A DNA stretch of 64,000 bases from Nanosynbacter sp. (lineage in GTDB: Bacteria; Patescibacteriota; Saccharimonadia; Saccharimonadales; Saccharimonadaceae): contig JABZKD010000004.1 of the NCBI GenBank assembly GCA_015257455.1, positions 1 to 64,000 on the forward strand, read 5' to 3'. Numbering within the stretch: the first letter of the stretch is position 1; every line of letters begins with the position of its first letter. This document shows positions 1 to 9,370 of the stretch, piece by piece. Below the pieces are notes generated by a model that was given only the letters and a program-made list of their open reading frames with translations, was not told where the DNA came from and searched no databases. The position numbers and the translations under genes were made by a program.

Positions 1-411
1 CTTATAGTACTCCGAACGTCCCTCGAGATAAACATCCAGCTGCCTCGTCTTATCTGTCGGCAGCACCACCTTAGCCATCTTCACTCCTAGATCCTTCAAA
101 TCAGATTCTAAAAGCGCCACATATTGCTTAATCTTATCCGTAATCAGGTTTTTATTCCCCGATTCGTCGATAATCTCCACGCTCGAAGTTAAATTCACTA
201 CCGTCGGTTTTGTCTCCGTCTTTTTTGCCCCACCCCGATTGATCAGACTTACCGCACCAAGCGTCAAACCTGCCGTACCAAGCGCCAGCGCCGTACTCAG
301 TCCCACAAAACGCATCACTTTTTTGTGTTTTCGCCTTTTTTCTTCCTTAATCCTCGTCGACTCCAGAATTACTTCTTCCCGTTTCGAGGCAATCGTCTTA
401 TTAATTCTCAC
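1..411 (-). CDS. FtsQ/DivIB-like division protein, N-terminal part (3' end outside window)
   Basis: Reading frame of 137 codons running off the left edge. It starts at GTG 411: an in-frame TAA lies two codons upstream and AAAAGG precedes the start. The N-terminus is a basic cytoplasmic tail (RIKEEKRRKHKK), then one membrane segment at about residues 37-58, then an extracytoplasmic part with IITDKIKQY-like spacing and a strand-rich LDVYLEGRSEYYK segment. That architecture and the position right after murG in a division cluster suggest FtsQ/DivIB, the bitopic divisome protein. The extracytoplasmic region looks short, and no POTRA domain is obvious in what is visible. The identity rests mainly on topology and context. 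Confidence 0.5.
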   Translation of the reverse strand, partial: MRINKTIASKREEVILESTRIKEEKRRKHKKVMRFVGLSTALALGTAGLTLGAVSLINRGGAKKTETKPTVVNLTSSVEIIDESGNKNLITDKIKQYVALLESDLKDLGVKMAKVVLPTDKTRQLDVYLEGRSEYYK

Positions 412-478
412 TTTTTATCGCCTTTTTATTTTCAAAACCTATTTTAACCCTAATTCTTTCAAATCCTATTTTTCAATC

Positions 479-1696
479 TTATTTCTTCAAACCCAACACC
501 AATTTTGCCAGCGACTCACTCGCATCTAATTTCGCATATTTCTTAAAATTCATCACCAACTTGGCCTGTTTTTCGCTATTTTTTAGCAAATTCAAAATCT
601 TTTTCAATAATTTTTCTGGGGCCATCTCCATTTCGCGGTCCAAAATCATTTCTACCGCCTCATCACGCGCTAATTTTTCCGCATTTTTCACCTGATGTCC
701 GCCCGGCAATTTTTCAAACGGCACCAAAATCGTTGGCTTTCCCAGACTGGCTAATTCCGCCATCGTGGTCGCGCCCGCACGCGAGACCACGATATCTCCC
801 GCCCCTAAAATTTCATGCATCACTGGCGAAAAATTCCACATGCGAAATTCCGAGGTCAATTTACCTTTTTCCCAAGTTTCGTATTTCTTTAGATCAATCA
901 TATCCTCGTAATGTTTACGACCAGACACTAGACCCACCGACGTATATTTCAAAAGTTCTGGCAAAATCTCACGTACTACCTGATTAATATGCATTGACCC
1001 CTGTGACCCACCCGTCACAATCACCAAATTTCGCTCTGGATCAAACCCTAATTCTCTTTTTAGGCGCCTCTTCTTACTCTCCGCCACTTTTTCAAATTCC
1101 TTCCCCACTGGAATCCCCACGAACACATAACGTGAATCCTTTTTCTCCACCGGCGTACCCATGGCAATAATTTTCGCTTTTTTACTCAAGATACGATTCG
1201 CCAGCCCCATCGTCGCATCCGATTCGTGAATCAAATATGGAATTTTATAAATTCCCGCCACAATCCCGACCGGTAACCCCACGAATCCTCCCTTCAAAAA
1301 AATTACATCCGGACGATTTTCTTTTCGACTAAAACGCCATAAAGTTTGAAAAAATCCTAAAGCAAATCCGAAAGCCCCCGCAATATTTCCGAACACTACA
1401 TCACAAAAAGTTTTCGCATGATTGTCAAAATAATCCGACAATTTCAAACCATGGTAACGATGAAATTTTCCGGCAAAAACCTTACGCACGCGCAGATATA
1501 ATTTCACTCCCGTTTCTTCTTCGCCACCCCAAGCCAACTTCGCTTCATTTGCCAGCTTTACCACATTCTTATAGTATTTCGCATCAGTCCAGAATTCAAT
1601 TTTGCTCTTCGGCTTCATCTTCAAAATTTCTTGCACCACCGACATCGCTGGAGTAATATGTCCACCCGATCCGCCGCCTACTACTAAAATTTTCAT
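479..1696 (-). CDS. murG: MurG, UDP-GlcNAc:lipid I N-acetylglucosaminyltransferase
   Basis: Makes lipid II by adding GlcNAc to lipid I at the inner face of the membrane. The N-terminal glycine loop GGGSGGHITPA is at residues 7-17. The acceptor-domain stretch PDVIFLKGGFVGLP follows, then IPYLIHESD, then the C-terminal sugar-nucleotide domain with VSRAGATTMAELASLGKP and PFEKLPGGHQVKNA. The protein has 405 residues against roughly 355-365 for typical MurG; the extra length lies mostly between residues 55 and 115. Its start overlaps the ftsW stop by 4 nt (ATGA), indicating translational coupling. Product assignment is secure. Confidence 0.95.
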   Translation of the reverse strand: MKILVVGGGSGGHITPAMSVVQEILKMKPKSKIEFWTDAKYYKNVVKLANEAKLAWGGEEETGVKLYLRVRKVFAGKFHRYHGLKLSDYFDNHAKTFCDVVFGNIAGAFGFALGFFQTLWRFSRKENRPDVIFLKGGFVGLPVGIVAGIYKIPYLIHESDATMGLANRILSKKAKIIAMGTPVEKKDSRYVFVGIPVGKEFEKVAESKKRRLKRELGFDPERNLVIVTGGSQGSMHINQVVREILPELLKYTSVGLVSGRKHYEDMIDLKKYETWEKGKLTSEFRMWNFSPVMHEILGAGDIVVSRAGATTMAELASLGKPTILVPFEKLPGGHQVKNAEKLARDEAVEMILDREMEMAPEKLLKKILNLLKNSEKQAKLVMNFKKYAKLDASESLAKLVLGLKK

Positions 1697-3240
1697 CTTT
1701 TTTCTCCCAGTCTACTGCTTCTACTCATTCTTAAATTATTTTTAATTTCCTCATTTCGCTCATCATCTGAAATTTCCGTCCTCGCAGTAAACCGCGAAAT
1801 GTTAATTACTAACCCCAGCCCAAAACACGTTATCAGAAGACTGGTTCCACCTTTCGACAGTAACGGCAAAGTAATGCCAGTCAGCGGAATTAATGCAATC
1901 ATCGCACTAATATTCACCGCCACCTGTGAAAATAACCAAGCAAATACCCCCATCGTCACCAATCTAAAATAGAGGTTTTCCGAAGTGTTCGCCACTTTTA
2001 GAATTTCCATAAATAAATGCACATAAAGTCCAATTACGGCCACCGCCCCGACGAATCCCCACATTTCGGAAACCACCGCAAACATCGAGTCCGTAATCGA
2101 TTCCGGCAAATATCCCGCCGTCTGCACGTTATTCCCGATCCCCACTCCGAGTAGTCCCCCAGACCCAACCGTGATCAGCGCGTTTTCAATATGATAATCC
2201 GTCGTCGCATCACCCTTACCTGTAAAAGTAAACAAGCGCTCACGACGGTGCGGTGAAGACAAAATCATCCCCACACCCAGCGCCAAAATCACCGCAAACA
2301 AAATCATAATTTTCCAAATCTTAATCCCCGCCACAAATAAAATCGTCAACGCAATTACTCCGAGCGGTACCGCCGAACCCAAGTCTTTCTGAGATACCAC
2401 AATCAAAAATAGTGAAACCCCTAAAACACCAAAAAATTTCGCATAAAATTGATAACCTTCTCTCAAAATCTCCGCACTCGCCCAGCCAGAAGCCTTACCT
2501 CGCGCTAAAATTTTTGCTGCGCCTCTCATCAGACTATTACCCTGTCCATTCACCCGCGCAGAATTTCCCGCCGTATTAAATCCCTGATTAAAACCATAGT
2601 TATTACGACTAAAATTCACTTGACTAGAAAAAGCCGCTCCTCCCGAAACACCCGCCTGGCTCTTCGAATTCGTACCCCTCCCCTCTTTTCTGCCTTTGAT
2701 TCTCACATATAAATCCATCAAAAACTGCATCAACATGCCAAGCGCTGTCGCCCTGCCGGCCTCTTCCAAAAATCCACCTCTCGCCTGAAAATCCGCGGTA
2801 ATCTTCGCGAGATAAAGCATCACTCCTAACTTCAAAAAATCCGATACCTGAATCGTAATCGGTCCCAACCTCAGCCACCTACAGGCTCCCAACTGACAAT
2901 ACGCCAAACTTGAATGTCCTGCCGACACCGCCAGTAGCAAGTTCAAGGATAATCCCAAAACCAACAAAATCATCGGTAATTGTTTCGCTATCGCATCCAA
3001 TATTCGCCAAATCCCATTAGGCTTTTTTGCATTTTCTACTTCCACCAAATTCACTCTAGTCTCAAAAAATAGCAGCACCGCCGTAATCGCTAGATACTTC
3101 ACTTGATCCACCCAATACACCGTATCTTCCCCCTTCACTTTTGCATAAGACGGACCCACCAAGGCAATCATCATCAGTCCGATAGCAATCAAAATTATCA
3201 TCGTAATGATAATTTTATAATTTGCCTTATGTTGTCGCAT
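1693..3240 (-). CDS. ftsW: FtsW/SEDS-family peptidoglycan polymerase with a large polar insertion
   Basis: Multi-spanning SEDS glycosyltransferase that polymerises lipid II at the septum. Signature stretches are QKDLGSAVPLGVIAL, the conserved loop with GVGIGNNVQTAGYLPESITDSMFAV, and the C-terminal PLLSKGGTSLL. At 515 residues it is over 100 longer than usual. The excess is a polar insertion rich in Asn, Gly and Ser at about residues 180-265, between two membrane segments. Because it ends in ATGA shared with murG and sits between mraY and murG, FtsW is more likely than RodA. The insertion stays in frame and no frameshift is visible. Confidence 0.9.
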   Translation of the reverse strand: MRQHKANYKIIITMIILIAIGLMMIALVGPSYAKVKGEDTVYWVDQVKYLAITAVLLFFETRVNLVEVENAKKPNGIWRILDAIAKQLPMILLVLGLSLNLLLAVSAGHSSLAYCQLGACRWLRLGPITIQVSDFLKLGVMLYLAKITADFQARGGFLEEAGRATALGMLMQFLMDLYVRIKGRKEGRGTNSKSQAGVSGGAAFSSQVNFSRNNYGFNQGFNTAGNSARVNGQGNSLMRGAAKILARGKASGWASAEILREGYQFYAKFFGVLGVSLFLIVVSQKDLGSAVPLGVIALTILFVAGIKIWKIMILFAVILALGVGMILSSPHRRERLFTFTGKGDATTDYHIENALITVGSGGLLGVGIGNNVQTAGYLPESITDSMFAVVSEMWGFVGAVAVIGLYVHLFMEILKVANTSENLYFRLVTMGVFAWLFSQVAVNISAMIALIPLTGITLPLLSKGGTSLLITCFGLGLVINISRFTARTEISDDERNEEIKNNLRMSRSSRLGEKR

Positions 3241-3261
3241 CTAATCCCACTCCGAAAATTT

Positions 3262-4293
3262 TTATTTTTTAATAATTCCGCTCACCATCGCAATAAATAC
3301 TCCCACAATCGCACAAACTCCGGCAATTACCCAAAAACGCATCACAATTTTTGCTTCACCCCAGCCACTCGCTTCCAAATGGTGATGAATTGGCGCCGAA
3401 ATAAAAATCTTGCGCTTGAAAAATTTCTTCGAAATCATCTGAATTAATGAAGAACCTGCTTCCACCACGAATAATAATCCGATTACAGGCAAAAGTAACA
3501 ATGAATTCGTCATCATCGACACCACGCCAAGCCCCGCGCCCAGAGCAAATGACCCCACATCACCCATCATAAAACGTGCTGGCGGCACATTGAACCACAC
3601 ATAAGAAAACAGCCATCCCACTACGGTCATACAAAAAGCAAATAGATAGACTTGCCCACGAAATAGAGCAATCGTACCAAACGCACCATAAGCCATCATC
3701 GCGAGACCCCCAGCCAACCCGTCTAATCCATCCGAAATATTCACCGCATTTGAGGTCGCCACCACCGCAAAAGTAAATAATCCCACCATCACTACTCCGC
3801 CAATTTCAATATCACCCGTAAATGGAATGTGGATACTCGTCCAGCCCAGTTTATAAGCAAAAAACCAACCTAAGACCAAACTCACCACGGTAATCATCGC
3901 AAACTTAATTGGTGCACGCAGCCCAGCCGCACCCTCACCTGAACCAAAGACATTAATTCCGTCATCAATCAAGCCCACAATCGCCCCGCCCAAGAAACCA
4001 AAAATCGGAAGCCACGTTTGTGCACGGTCAAAATTACAAATCAGTGTCACCACTGTCACCGCAATCACCCCAATAATCCCCGCCATCGTTGGAAATACTC
4101 GCTTGAATTTATGCGCATGCAATTTCGTCATAATCGGCAGGCCGTCACCCGAAACTGTAGTCTTTTTTTGCTTCTTCCAAAAATGATATTTATAAGCTAC
4201 GTGAGTATAAAAAGGCGTCAAAAACATCGAAAGCAAAAAGGTACCTAGCGACAACAGTAAACCATATAATGCATTATTATCTAAATTCCCCAC
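3262..4293 (-). CDS. mraY: MraY, phospho-MurNAc-pentapeptide translocase
   Basis: Integral membrane enzyme transferring phospho-MurNAc-pentapeptide to undecaprenyl phosphate to form lipid I. It shows the catalytic region AVNISDGLDGLAGGL, the MMGDVGSFALGAGLG segment and the cytoplasmic APIHHHLEASGW histidine motif near the C-terminus, with about ten hydrophobic segments. The 343-residue length is close to the family norm. It starts 3 nt after the ftsI-like gene stops and is followed 21 nt later by ftsW, so the cluster is one transcription unit. Confidence 0.95.
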   Translation of the reverse strand: MGNLDNNALYGLLLSLGTFLLSMFLTPFYTHVAYKYHFWKKQKKTTVSGDGLPIMTKLHAHKFKRVFPTMAGIIGVIAVTVVTLICNFDRAQTWLPIFGFLGGAIVGLIDDGINVFGSGEGAAGLRAPIKFAMITVVSLVLGWFFAYKLGWTSIHIPFTGDIEIGGVVMVGLFTFAVVATSNAVNISDGLDGLAGGLAMMAYGAFGTIALFRGQVYLFAFCMTVVGWLFSYVWFNVPPARFMMGDVGSFALGAGLGVVSMMTNSLLLLPVIGLLFVVEAGSSLIQMISKKFFKRKIFISAPIHHHLEASGWGEAKIVMRFWVIAGVCAIVGVFIAMVSGIIKK

Positions 4294-4296
4294 GCC

Positions 4297-6045
4297 TTAC
4301 CTCCTGACTTTATTATAGTTTATCATATACTTCGATATCTCATCAAAAATCGGCTTTGCATCCATTCCACCATCCAGCTTACGGTTATCACTCCAAACTT
4401 TGGTCATAATTACATAATCCGGCGTCTCCTCTAGAGATTTCGCCCCAAAGCCCACATAGGTACCAATCGTCTCATCAAAGCTATATTTTCCATTTTTCAC
4501 AGTCTGCGCCGTACCGGTTTTGCCACCTACATAATAATCCTCGTCATACCCCCTCACATTCGGAAAAACTAGGCGTCCCGTGTGCAACATTTGACGCATT
4601 GTTCTACTCGTATCATTCTTATTTAATGCATCGTGGTCCGCCTTTGCGAGCTCTGTTCGCACAAACTTACCATCCTTCATTTCCCCTGCAATCAAAGTCG
4701 GACGATAATATTCCCCGCCATTCACCACCGCCGAAAAAGCTGAAGCTACTTGAATAATCGAAAGATCCAAGCTCTGCCCGAACGTCATATTCGCGTACCT
4801 AGCATCAGTCGCATCAATATCGTTTGGTGGCACGATTGCACCCTTCGTTTCCGGCAATTCAATCCCCGTATATTTACCCAAATTAAAGCGGTTATGGTAA
4901 TAATCATAAAGCTTTTCCTTACCTTGATAAGTAATTTCCGAAGCCGAACCACCTAAAAGTTTCAAAGCTTGAATCGAACCCGTATTTAAGGAATAAGTTA
5001 GCACAGTTTGCATATTAACCTCCCCAGTGTGGCCCTTAATCGAATTCTCGATCGGCCAACCATCAATCACTAACTTATCCGTATTATAATAAGTCGTTTC
5101 TGGTGTCATCACCCCAGAATCAATCGCCGCCGCAATTGCAAAAGTCTTACACACCGAAGCCGGGTTAAAAGCGTTCATCGTCGCATCGGTTTGAAAGACC
5201 TTCGCATCGGTCACCTTGGCGTATTCTGCCGGATTATAACCTGGTTTACCCGCCATCGCCAAAATCTGTCCCGTCGCCGGATTCATCACAATCGCCGAGC
5301 CATAGGTGATATTAAATTTTTTTGTCACCTCGTCCACCGCTTCTTCCGCTTTTTTCTGAATATTACGGTCAATCGTCAGCACCAAATTCTTCCCGTCTTT
5401 TGCCGGAATTTTCACGTTCTCATTACCAATCGTCAGCGGCACATTATTCGAGTCTTTCACGGTTTTTAGCAGACCATTTTCCCCCGTCAGCTCCTTGTTT
5501 AGGCTACCCTCTACTCCGTATTGACCTTCACCATCTTGATTCACGAAACCCAAAACCTGCGCCGCCATTTCCCCCTCTGGATACACCCTGGTCGTGGTTT
5601 CCTGCTCATAAACTCCCGTCAAATCCGCCTTTTTCAAGTTATTCGTTTCCGCGTATGGCACATCTTTCGCCACCACAAAATACTTACGCTCCGGATCCGC
5701 AAAAACCTCATCCCAACTCGCTTTAGTGCGGTAATTCCCCACCATTTCGTCAATTTTCTTGGTAATTTCCTCTCGTTTTTTCACCACCAAACTTGGATCA
5801 ATCGAAATTGTATAGGTTTTTTTATTCATCACAATTGGTACCGGCGTATCACCATCTAGAAAATAAATTTCCCCGCGCTTGGCAAAAATTGTCGACTTCA
5901 TAATCTGTTGCTGATTCGCTTTTGCAGCATAAATTTTATGATTTACCACCTGTAAGCGAAACAGCTGAACCACAATTAAACCAAACACCAAAAAACAGAG
6001 ACCTTGATTCAAACTCGTTCGTGACTTCAATCTCTGTTTTCTCAT
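4297..6045 (-). CDS. ftsI: Penicillin-binding protein, class B transpeptidase (FtsI/PBP2-like)
   Basis: Membrane-anchored transpeptidase that cross-links septal peptidoglycan. A basic N-terminus and one membrane helix (about residues 12-28) precede the dimerisation domain. The transpeptidase domain has the three active-site motifs in order: SVCK (nucleophile Ser in NPASVCKTF), SLN (YSLNTGS) and KTG (VGGKTGTAQT). At 582 residues it lacks PASTA repeats. A TATAAT at 6053-6058 lies only 7 nt before the ATG, so this looks like the leaderless first gene of the ftsI-mraY-ftsW-murG-ftsQ unit. Confidence 0.92.
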   Translation of the reverse strand: MRKQRLKSRTSLNQGLCFLVFGLIVVQLFRLQVVNHKIYAAKANQQQIMKSTIFAKRGEIYFLDGDTPVPIVMNKKTYTISIDPSLVVKKREEITKKIDEMVGNYRTKASWDEVFADPERKYFVVAKDVPYAETNNLKKADLTGVYEQETTTRVYPEGEMAAQVLGFVNQDGEGQYGVEGSLNKELTGENGLLKTVKDSNNVPLTIGNENVKIPAKDGKNLVLTIDRNIQKKAEEAVDEVTKKFNITYGSAIVMNPATGQILAMAGKPGYNPAEYAKVTDAKVFQTDATMNAFNPASVCKTFAIAAAIDSGVMTPETTYYNTDKLVIDGWPIENSIKGHTGEVNMQTVLTYSLNTGSIQALKLLGGSASEITYQGKEKLYDYYHNRFNLGKYTGIELPETKGAIVPPNDIDATDARYANMTFGQSLDLSIIQVASAFSAVVNGGEYYRPTLIAGEMKDGKFVRTELAKADHDALNKNDTSRTMRQMLHTGRLVFPNVRGYDEDYYVGGKTGTAQTVKNGKYSFDETIGTYVGFGAKSLEETPDYVIMTKVWSDNRKLDGGMDAKPIFDEISKYMINYNKVRR

Positions 6046-6069
6046 ATGCTTAATTATAGCATAAGGGGC

Positions 6070-7635
6070 TTATTTTTTACTCACATCCGACTTCTGTTTT
6101 ACTTCAGATTTCTTCACCCCCTCAGACTTTTTCGCATCATCAATCTTCTTGCCAGCTTCCACCTTCTTCGTCTCACCACCCATCACCATTTGGATCGTGC
6201 GATTTAATTGTTGCTTAATTTTATTGCGCGCGTGTGGCGTAATAATTTTATCCAACCAACTTGGTTTCACCATTTGATTTTTCGAAGTCAAAATCTCCAC
6301 CACGTCACCATTTTTTAATTTAGTGTTCAAGTTCGAAAGTTTACCATTAATCTTCGCACCAATCACATGTCCACCCACTTCCGAATGCAGTCGATAAGCA
6401 AAATCAAGCGGCATCGACCCCACCGGCAAATCAATAATATCCCCCTTCGGTGTATAAACGAAAAGCTTATCCGCAAACAAGTTGATCTTCAATTTCTTCA
6501 TATCCACCTGCTTCCCCTCTTTCAGCTGTGCTGCCGCCATTTGTAGTTCCGAAATCCAGAGTAAGTTCGTTGGCAAATGTTGAATTTTCCCCATTTTATA
6601 GTTTTCCGTCAACTTTTGCTCATTATAGAAAAAGCTCGCCGCGAGACCTCGCTCCGCATATTCATGCATATCTTTCGTGCGAATCTGAAATTCCACAATT
6701 CGCTTGTCCTTCGTGATCACCGTCGTATGTAGCGACTGGTAGCCATTCTGCTTTGGCATCGCCACATAATCCTTAATTCTGCCCGTCATCGGCGTATAAA
6801 GCGCATGAATAATCCCCAGCGTCAAATAACAATCCGTCACATCTTCCACAATAATTCGAAGTGCCGTCAGATCGTATACTTCATCAATATTCTGATTATA
6901 TTTCGCAAGCTTCTTATGCAAAGAATAGACTGATTTCACCCGTCCATCAATTTCAAATTTAATCTTCTCTTCCGCCAGTTTCTTGGAAACTTCTTTTTTG
7001 ATCTTTTCTAGACTCTTTTCCGCTGATTTATTACGCTCTTCAATTAATTTTTTCAAAAATTCAAAACGCTTTGGATCGACATAAGAAAATGCGATATCGG
7101 AAATCTCCACACGCAGTCTCCCCATATTCAAACGGTCCGCTAGTGGTGAAAAAATTTCCAGTGATTCCTTACCAATCTTCTTCTGCTTCTCTGGTGGTAA
7201 AGCTGACAAAGTCCTCAAATTGTGTAAACGGTCCGCTAGTTTGATTATCAAAACCCGAATATCTGCTCCTGTGGCAATCAAAAGTCTCAAGAGATTGTCC
7301 TTCGTCGCTGGCAAATAAGTATCGATATCGCGCATTCCCTGTCTAGCCTTGCCCAGCTTAGTCACGCCATCCACCAAAAATGCCACGGTTTCACCGAATT
7401 TTTCCTTAATTTCATCCAGTGTCACTCCGGTATCTTCCACCGTATCGTGAAGTACCCCAGCGATCACCGTGTCTTCATCCATTCCCCACTCACGTAAAAT
7501 GCTCATCACTGCCAGCGGATGAATAATATATGGCTCACCCGATTTTCGTTTCTGCCCCTCATGCGCCTGGGTCGCAAAATCAATCGCAGCCTGTTCTCTC
7601 TCTGTTATTTTCGGTTGAACACATTTTTTACTCAT
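6070..7635 (-). CDS. rel: RelA/SpoT-type (p)ppGpp synthetase/hydrolase lacking the ACT domain
   Basis: Alarmone enzyme of the stringent response. An N-terminal HD hydrolase domain contains GVLHDTVEDTG and KLADRLHNLRTL. The synthetase domain has DLTALRIIV, RIKDYVAMPKQNGYQSLHTTV and EFQIRTKDMHEYAERG. A TGS domain (FVYTPKGDIIDLPVGS) follows. It ends at 521 residues in a Lys/Ser-rich tail, about 200 residues short of full RSH proteins, so the helical, zinc-finger and ACT regulatory parts are missing. Both active sites look intact. The start overlaps the parB stop by 4 nt, an unusual linkage of alarmone and partition genes. Confidence 0.93.
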   Translation of the reverse strand: MSKKCVQPKITEREQAAIDFATQAHEGQKRKSGEPYIIHPLAVMSILREWGMDEDTVIAGVLHDTVEDTGVTLDEIKEKFGETVAFLVDGVTKLGKARQGMRDIDTYLPATKDNLLRLLIATGADIRVLIIKLADRLHNLRTLSALPPEKQKKIGKESLEIFSPLADRLNMGRLRVEISDIAFSYVDPKRFEFLKKLIEERNKSAEKSLEKIKKEVSKKLAEEKIKFEIDGRVKSVYSLHKKLAKYNQNIDEVYDLTALRIIVEDVTDCYLTLGIIHALYTPMTGRIKDYVAMPKQNGYQSLHTTVITKDKRIVEFQIRTKDMHEYAERGLAASFFYNEQKLTENYKMGKIQHLPTNLLWISELQMAAAQLKEGKQVDMKKLKINLFADKLFVYTPKGDIIDLPVGSMPLDFAYRLHSEVGGHVIGAKINGKLSNLNTKLKNGDVVEILTSKNQMVKPSWLDKIITPHARNKIKQQLNRTIQMVMGGETKKVEAGKKIDDAKKSEGVKKSEVKQKSDVSKK

Positions 7636-8480
7636 TGTAATCTCGCTAATAATCTCTGTAATTCATCTTCATTCTTACAAGCAAATGTCACACTACGGCC
7701 CCTCACGCGCACCTTTGCTGCGTATTTTTCGCTCAATTCATTCTCTTGGTGTAGATAAACATTAGTTTTCAGTAAATTCGCCGAACTTTTCTTCTTATGT
7801 TCCGCGATATAACGCTCGACTTTACGTGCTGTCCACCCCTCTTCGATAATCATCGGCAGAATTTTCTTTATCATCTCTGGATCTGCCGAAATCAGAGGTC
7901 GCATCACCCCCTCTGTTAACTTATGTTCCACCATCGCGTGCTTCACTTCATCCGGCAAATTCAAAAGTCGCATCGTATTAATCACCGATGAGGCGCTTTT
8001 CCCCACTCGCTTAGCAATTTCCTCTGGCTGAAGATTAAATTGATTTTTCAATTTCGCGTAAGCTGTCGCCATTTCAATCGCGTTGAGATCCTCGCGCTGC
8101 GCATTTTCAATAATCGAAAGCTCTAATTGGTTTTGCGCATCGAGAGTACGAATAATTGCCGGAATTTTTTCTAATCCCGCCATCTTCGAGGCACGATAAC
8201 GCCTCTCACCCGCCACAATCTTATATTTATTACCCTCAGCTACCACTACAATCGGCTGCAAAACTCCGTGCTCGCGAATCGAATCTGCTAACGCCGCCAA
8301 AGCTTCTTCTGAAAAATCTTTACGTGGCTGATCGGTTTCTGGCATGATTTTCGCTAAATCTAGCTCGGTTAGCTGACTCTTCGAGCTATCTTCCGACAAA
8401 GTAATATCAAAATCATCCTCTACAATATCCGTAGGAATTAAACTTTCAAACCCGCGACCCAAACCTTTTGCCATTTTCAC
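7632..8480 (-). CDS. parB: ParB/Spo0J chromosome partition protein
   Basis: CTP-dependent DNA clamp that loads at parS and works with ParA. The N-terminal CTPase region reads QPRKDFSEEALAALADSI, then the nucleotide motif AGERRYRA. A helix-turn-helix segment EEIAKRVGKSASSVINTMRLL follows, with a short C-terminal dimerisation region. The 282-residue length is normal. It lies 15 nt after parA and overlaps rel by 4 nt. No exact parS 16-mer was noticed in this window. Confidence 0.94.
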   Translation of the reverse strand: MKMAKGLGRGFESLIPTDIVEDDFDITLSEDSSKSQLTELDLAKIMPETDQPRKDFSEEALAALADSIREHGVLQPIVVVAEGNKYKIVAGERRYRASKMAGLEKIPAIIRTLDAQNQLELSIIENAQREDLNAIEMATAYAKLKNQFNLQPEEIAKRVGKSASSVINTMRLLNLPDEVKHAMVEHKLTEGVMRPLISADPEMIKKILPMIIEEGWTARKVERYIAEHKKKSSANLLKTNVYLHQENELSEKYAAKVRVRGRSVTFACKNEDELQRLLARLQ

Positions 8481-8495
8481 ACTCTCTTTTTCTTT

Positions 8496-9284
8496 TTACA
8501 CTCTTTTTAATACTTCTTTTGCTAATTCCTTGTAAGCCTTCGCACCCTTACTGAATCGATCATAATCCCCCACTGGCACTCCGTGACTTGGTGCCTCCGC
8601 CAACCTTACATTGCGTGGAATTGTCGTCTCGAACACCTTATCTCGGAAGTATTTTTTAATTTCCGCTAGCACCTGTACCGATAAAGAAGTCCGTTTATCA
8701 TACATCGTCGCGAGCACCCCTAATAATTTCAAATTTGGGTTCATTGCCTTACGTACCAATTTCACGGAATCCATCAGCTGTGCCACTCCTTCTAGAGCAT
8801 AAAACTCCGTCTGTACTGGCATCAAAAGGTAATCCGCCGCAATCATCCCATTCACGGTTAATAGCGATAAGCTCGGTGGCAGGTCAATAATCACAAAATC
8901 ATAGTTATTTCGCACCTCATTAATTGCATTTTTCAGCTGAACAAATTTTTTACTCAGCTTCGTCATCTCAACTTCAGCATTAGCTAACTGTGGCGTAGTC
9001 GGTGCTAAGTCCAAACCCTTAAATTTAGTGTTCAGAATTATTTCTGATAATCGCCTCTCCCCCAAAATCACTTCCGACATTGTATTCGAAAGTTCATTAT
9101 TCAAATAGTTGCGTTCAAACTGCGCCTTATCGATACCGAGCCCCGACGTCGCATTTCCCTGCGGATCAAAATCAATTACTAAGACTTTTTGTTTTTCTTT
9201 CATCAAATAGTACGCCAAATTAATCGTGGTCGTCGTCTTCCCGACCCCGCCTTTTTGATTTGTGATACAAATTACCTTCGCCAT
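8496..9284 (-). CDS. parA: ParA/Soj-family partition ATPase
   Basis: Walker-type ATPase of chromosome segregation. The deviant Walker A NQKGGVGKTTTT is at residues 8-19, Walker A' is VLVIDFDPQGNATSGLG, and Walker B is FVIIDLPPSLSLLT. The 262-residue length is typical of a chromosomal ParA without an N-terminal HTH. First gene of parA-parB-rel. An AT-rich stretch with a TATAAA-like box lies just before the ATG, and no Shine-Dalgarno is evident. Confidence 0.95.
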   Translation of the reverse strand: MAKVICITNQKGGVGKTTTTINLAYYLMKEKQKVLVIDFDPQGNATSGLGIDKAQFERNYLNNELSNTMSEVILGERRLSEIILNTKFKGLDLAPTTPQLANAEVEMTKLSKKFVQLKNAINEVRNNYDFVIIDLPPSLSLLTVNGMIAADYLLMPVQTEFYALEGVAQLMDSVKLVRKAMNPNLKLLGVLATMYDKRTSLSVQVLAEIKKYFRDKVFETTIPRNVRLAEAPSHGVPVGDYDRFSKGAKAYKELAKEVLKRV

Positions 9285-9343
9285 ATCTATTTATATATTA
9301 CCATAATATTCATAAGAATAATCATTATCACGACAAAAAGCCT

Positions 9344-9370
9344 CAAAAAAGACCCCGTAGGGCCTTTTTA
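9344..9370 (-). terminator. Intrinsic terminator of rplU
   Basis: On the minus strand AAAAAGGCCC and GGGGTCTTTTT form a stem around TAC, followed by T residues. It sits directly after the rplU stop. The flanking A tract would also let it work on the plus strand. Confidence 0.8.

Noticed and set aside
2624..2878. 84-codon frame inside ftsW
   Set aside because: It overlaps the real FtsW frame, which has clear SEDS motifs on both sides.
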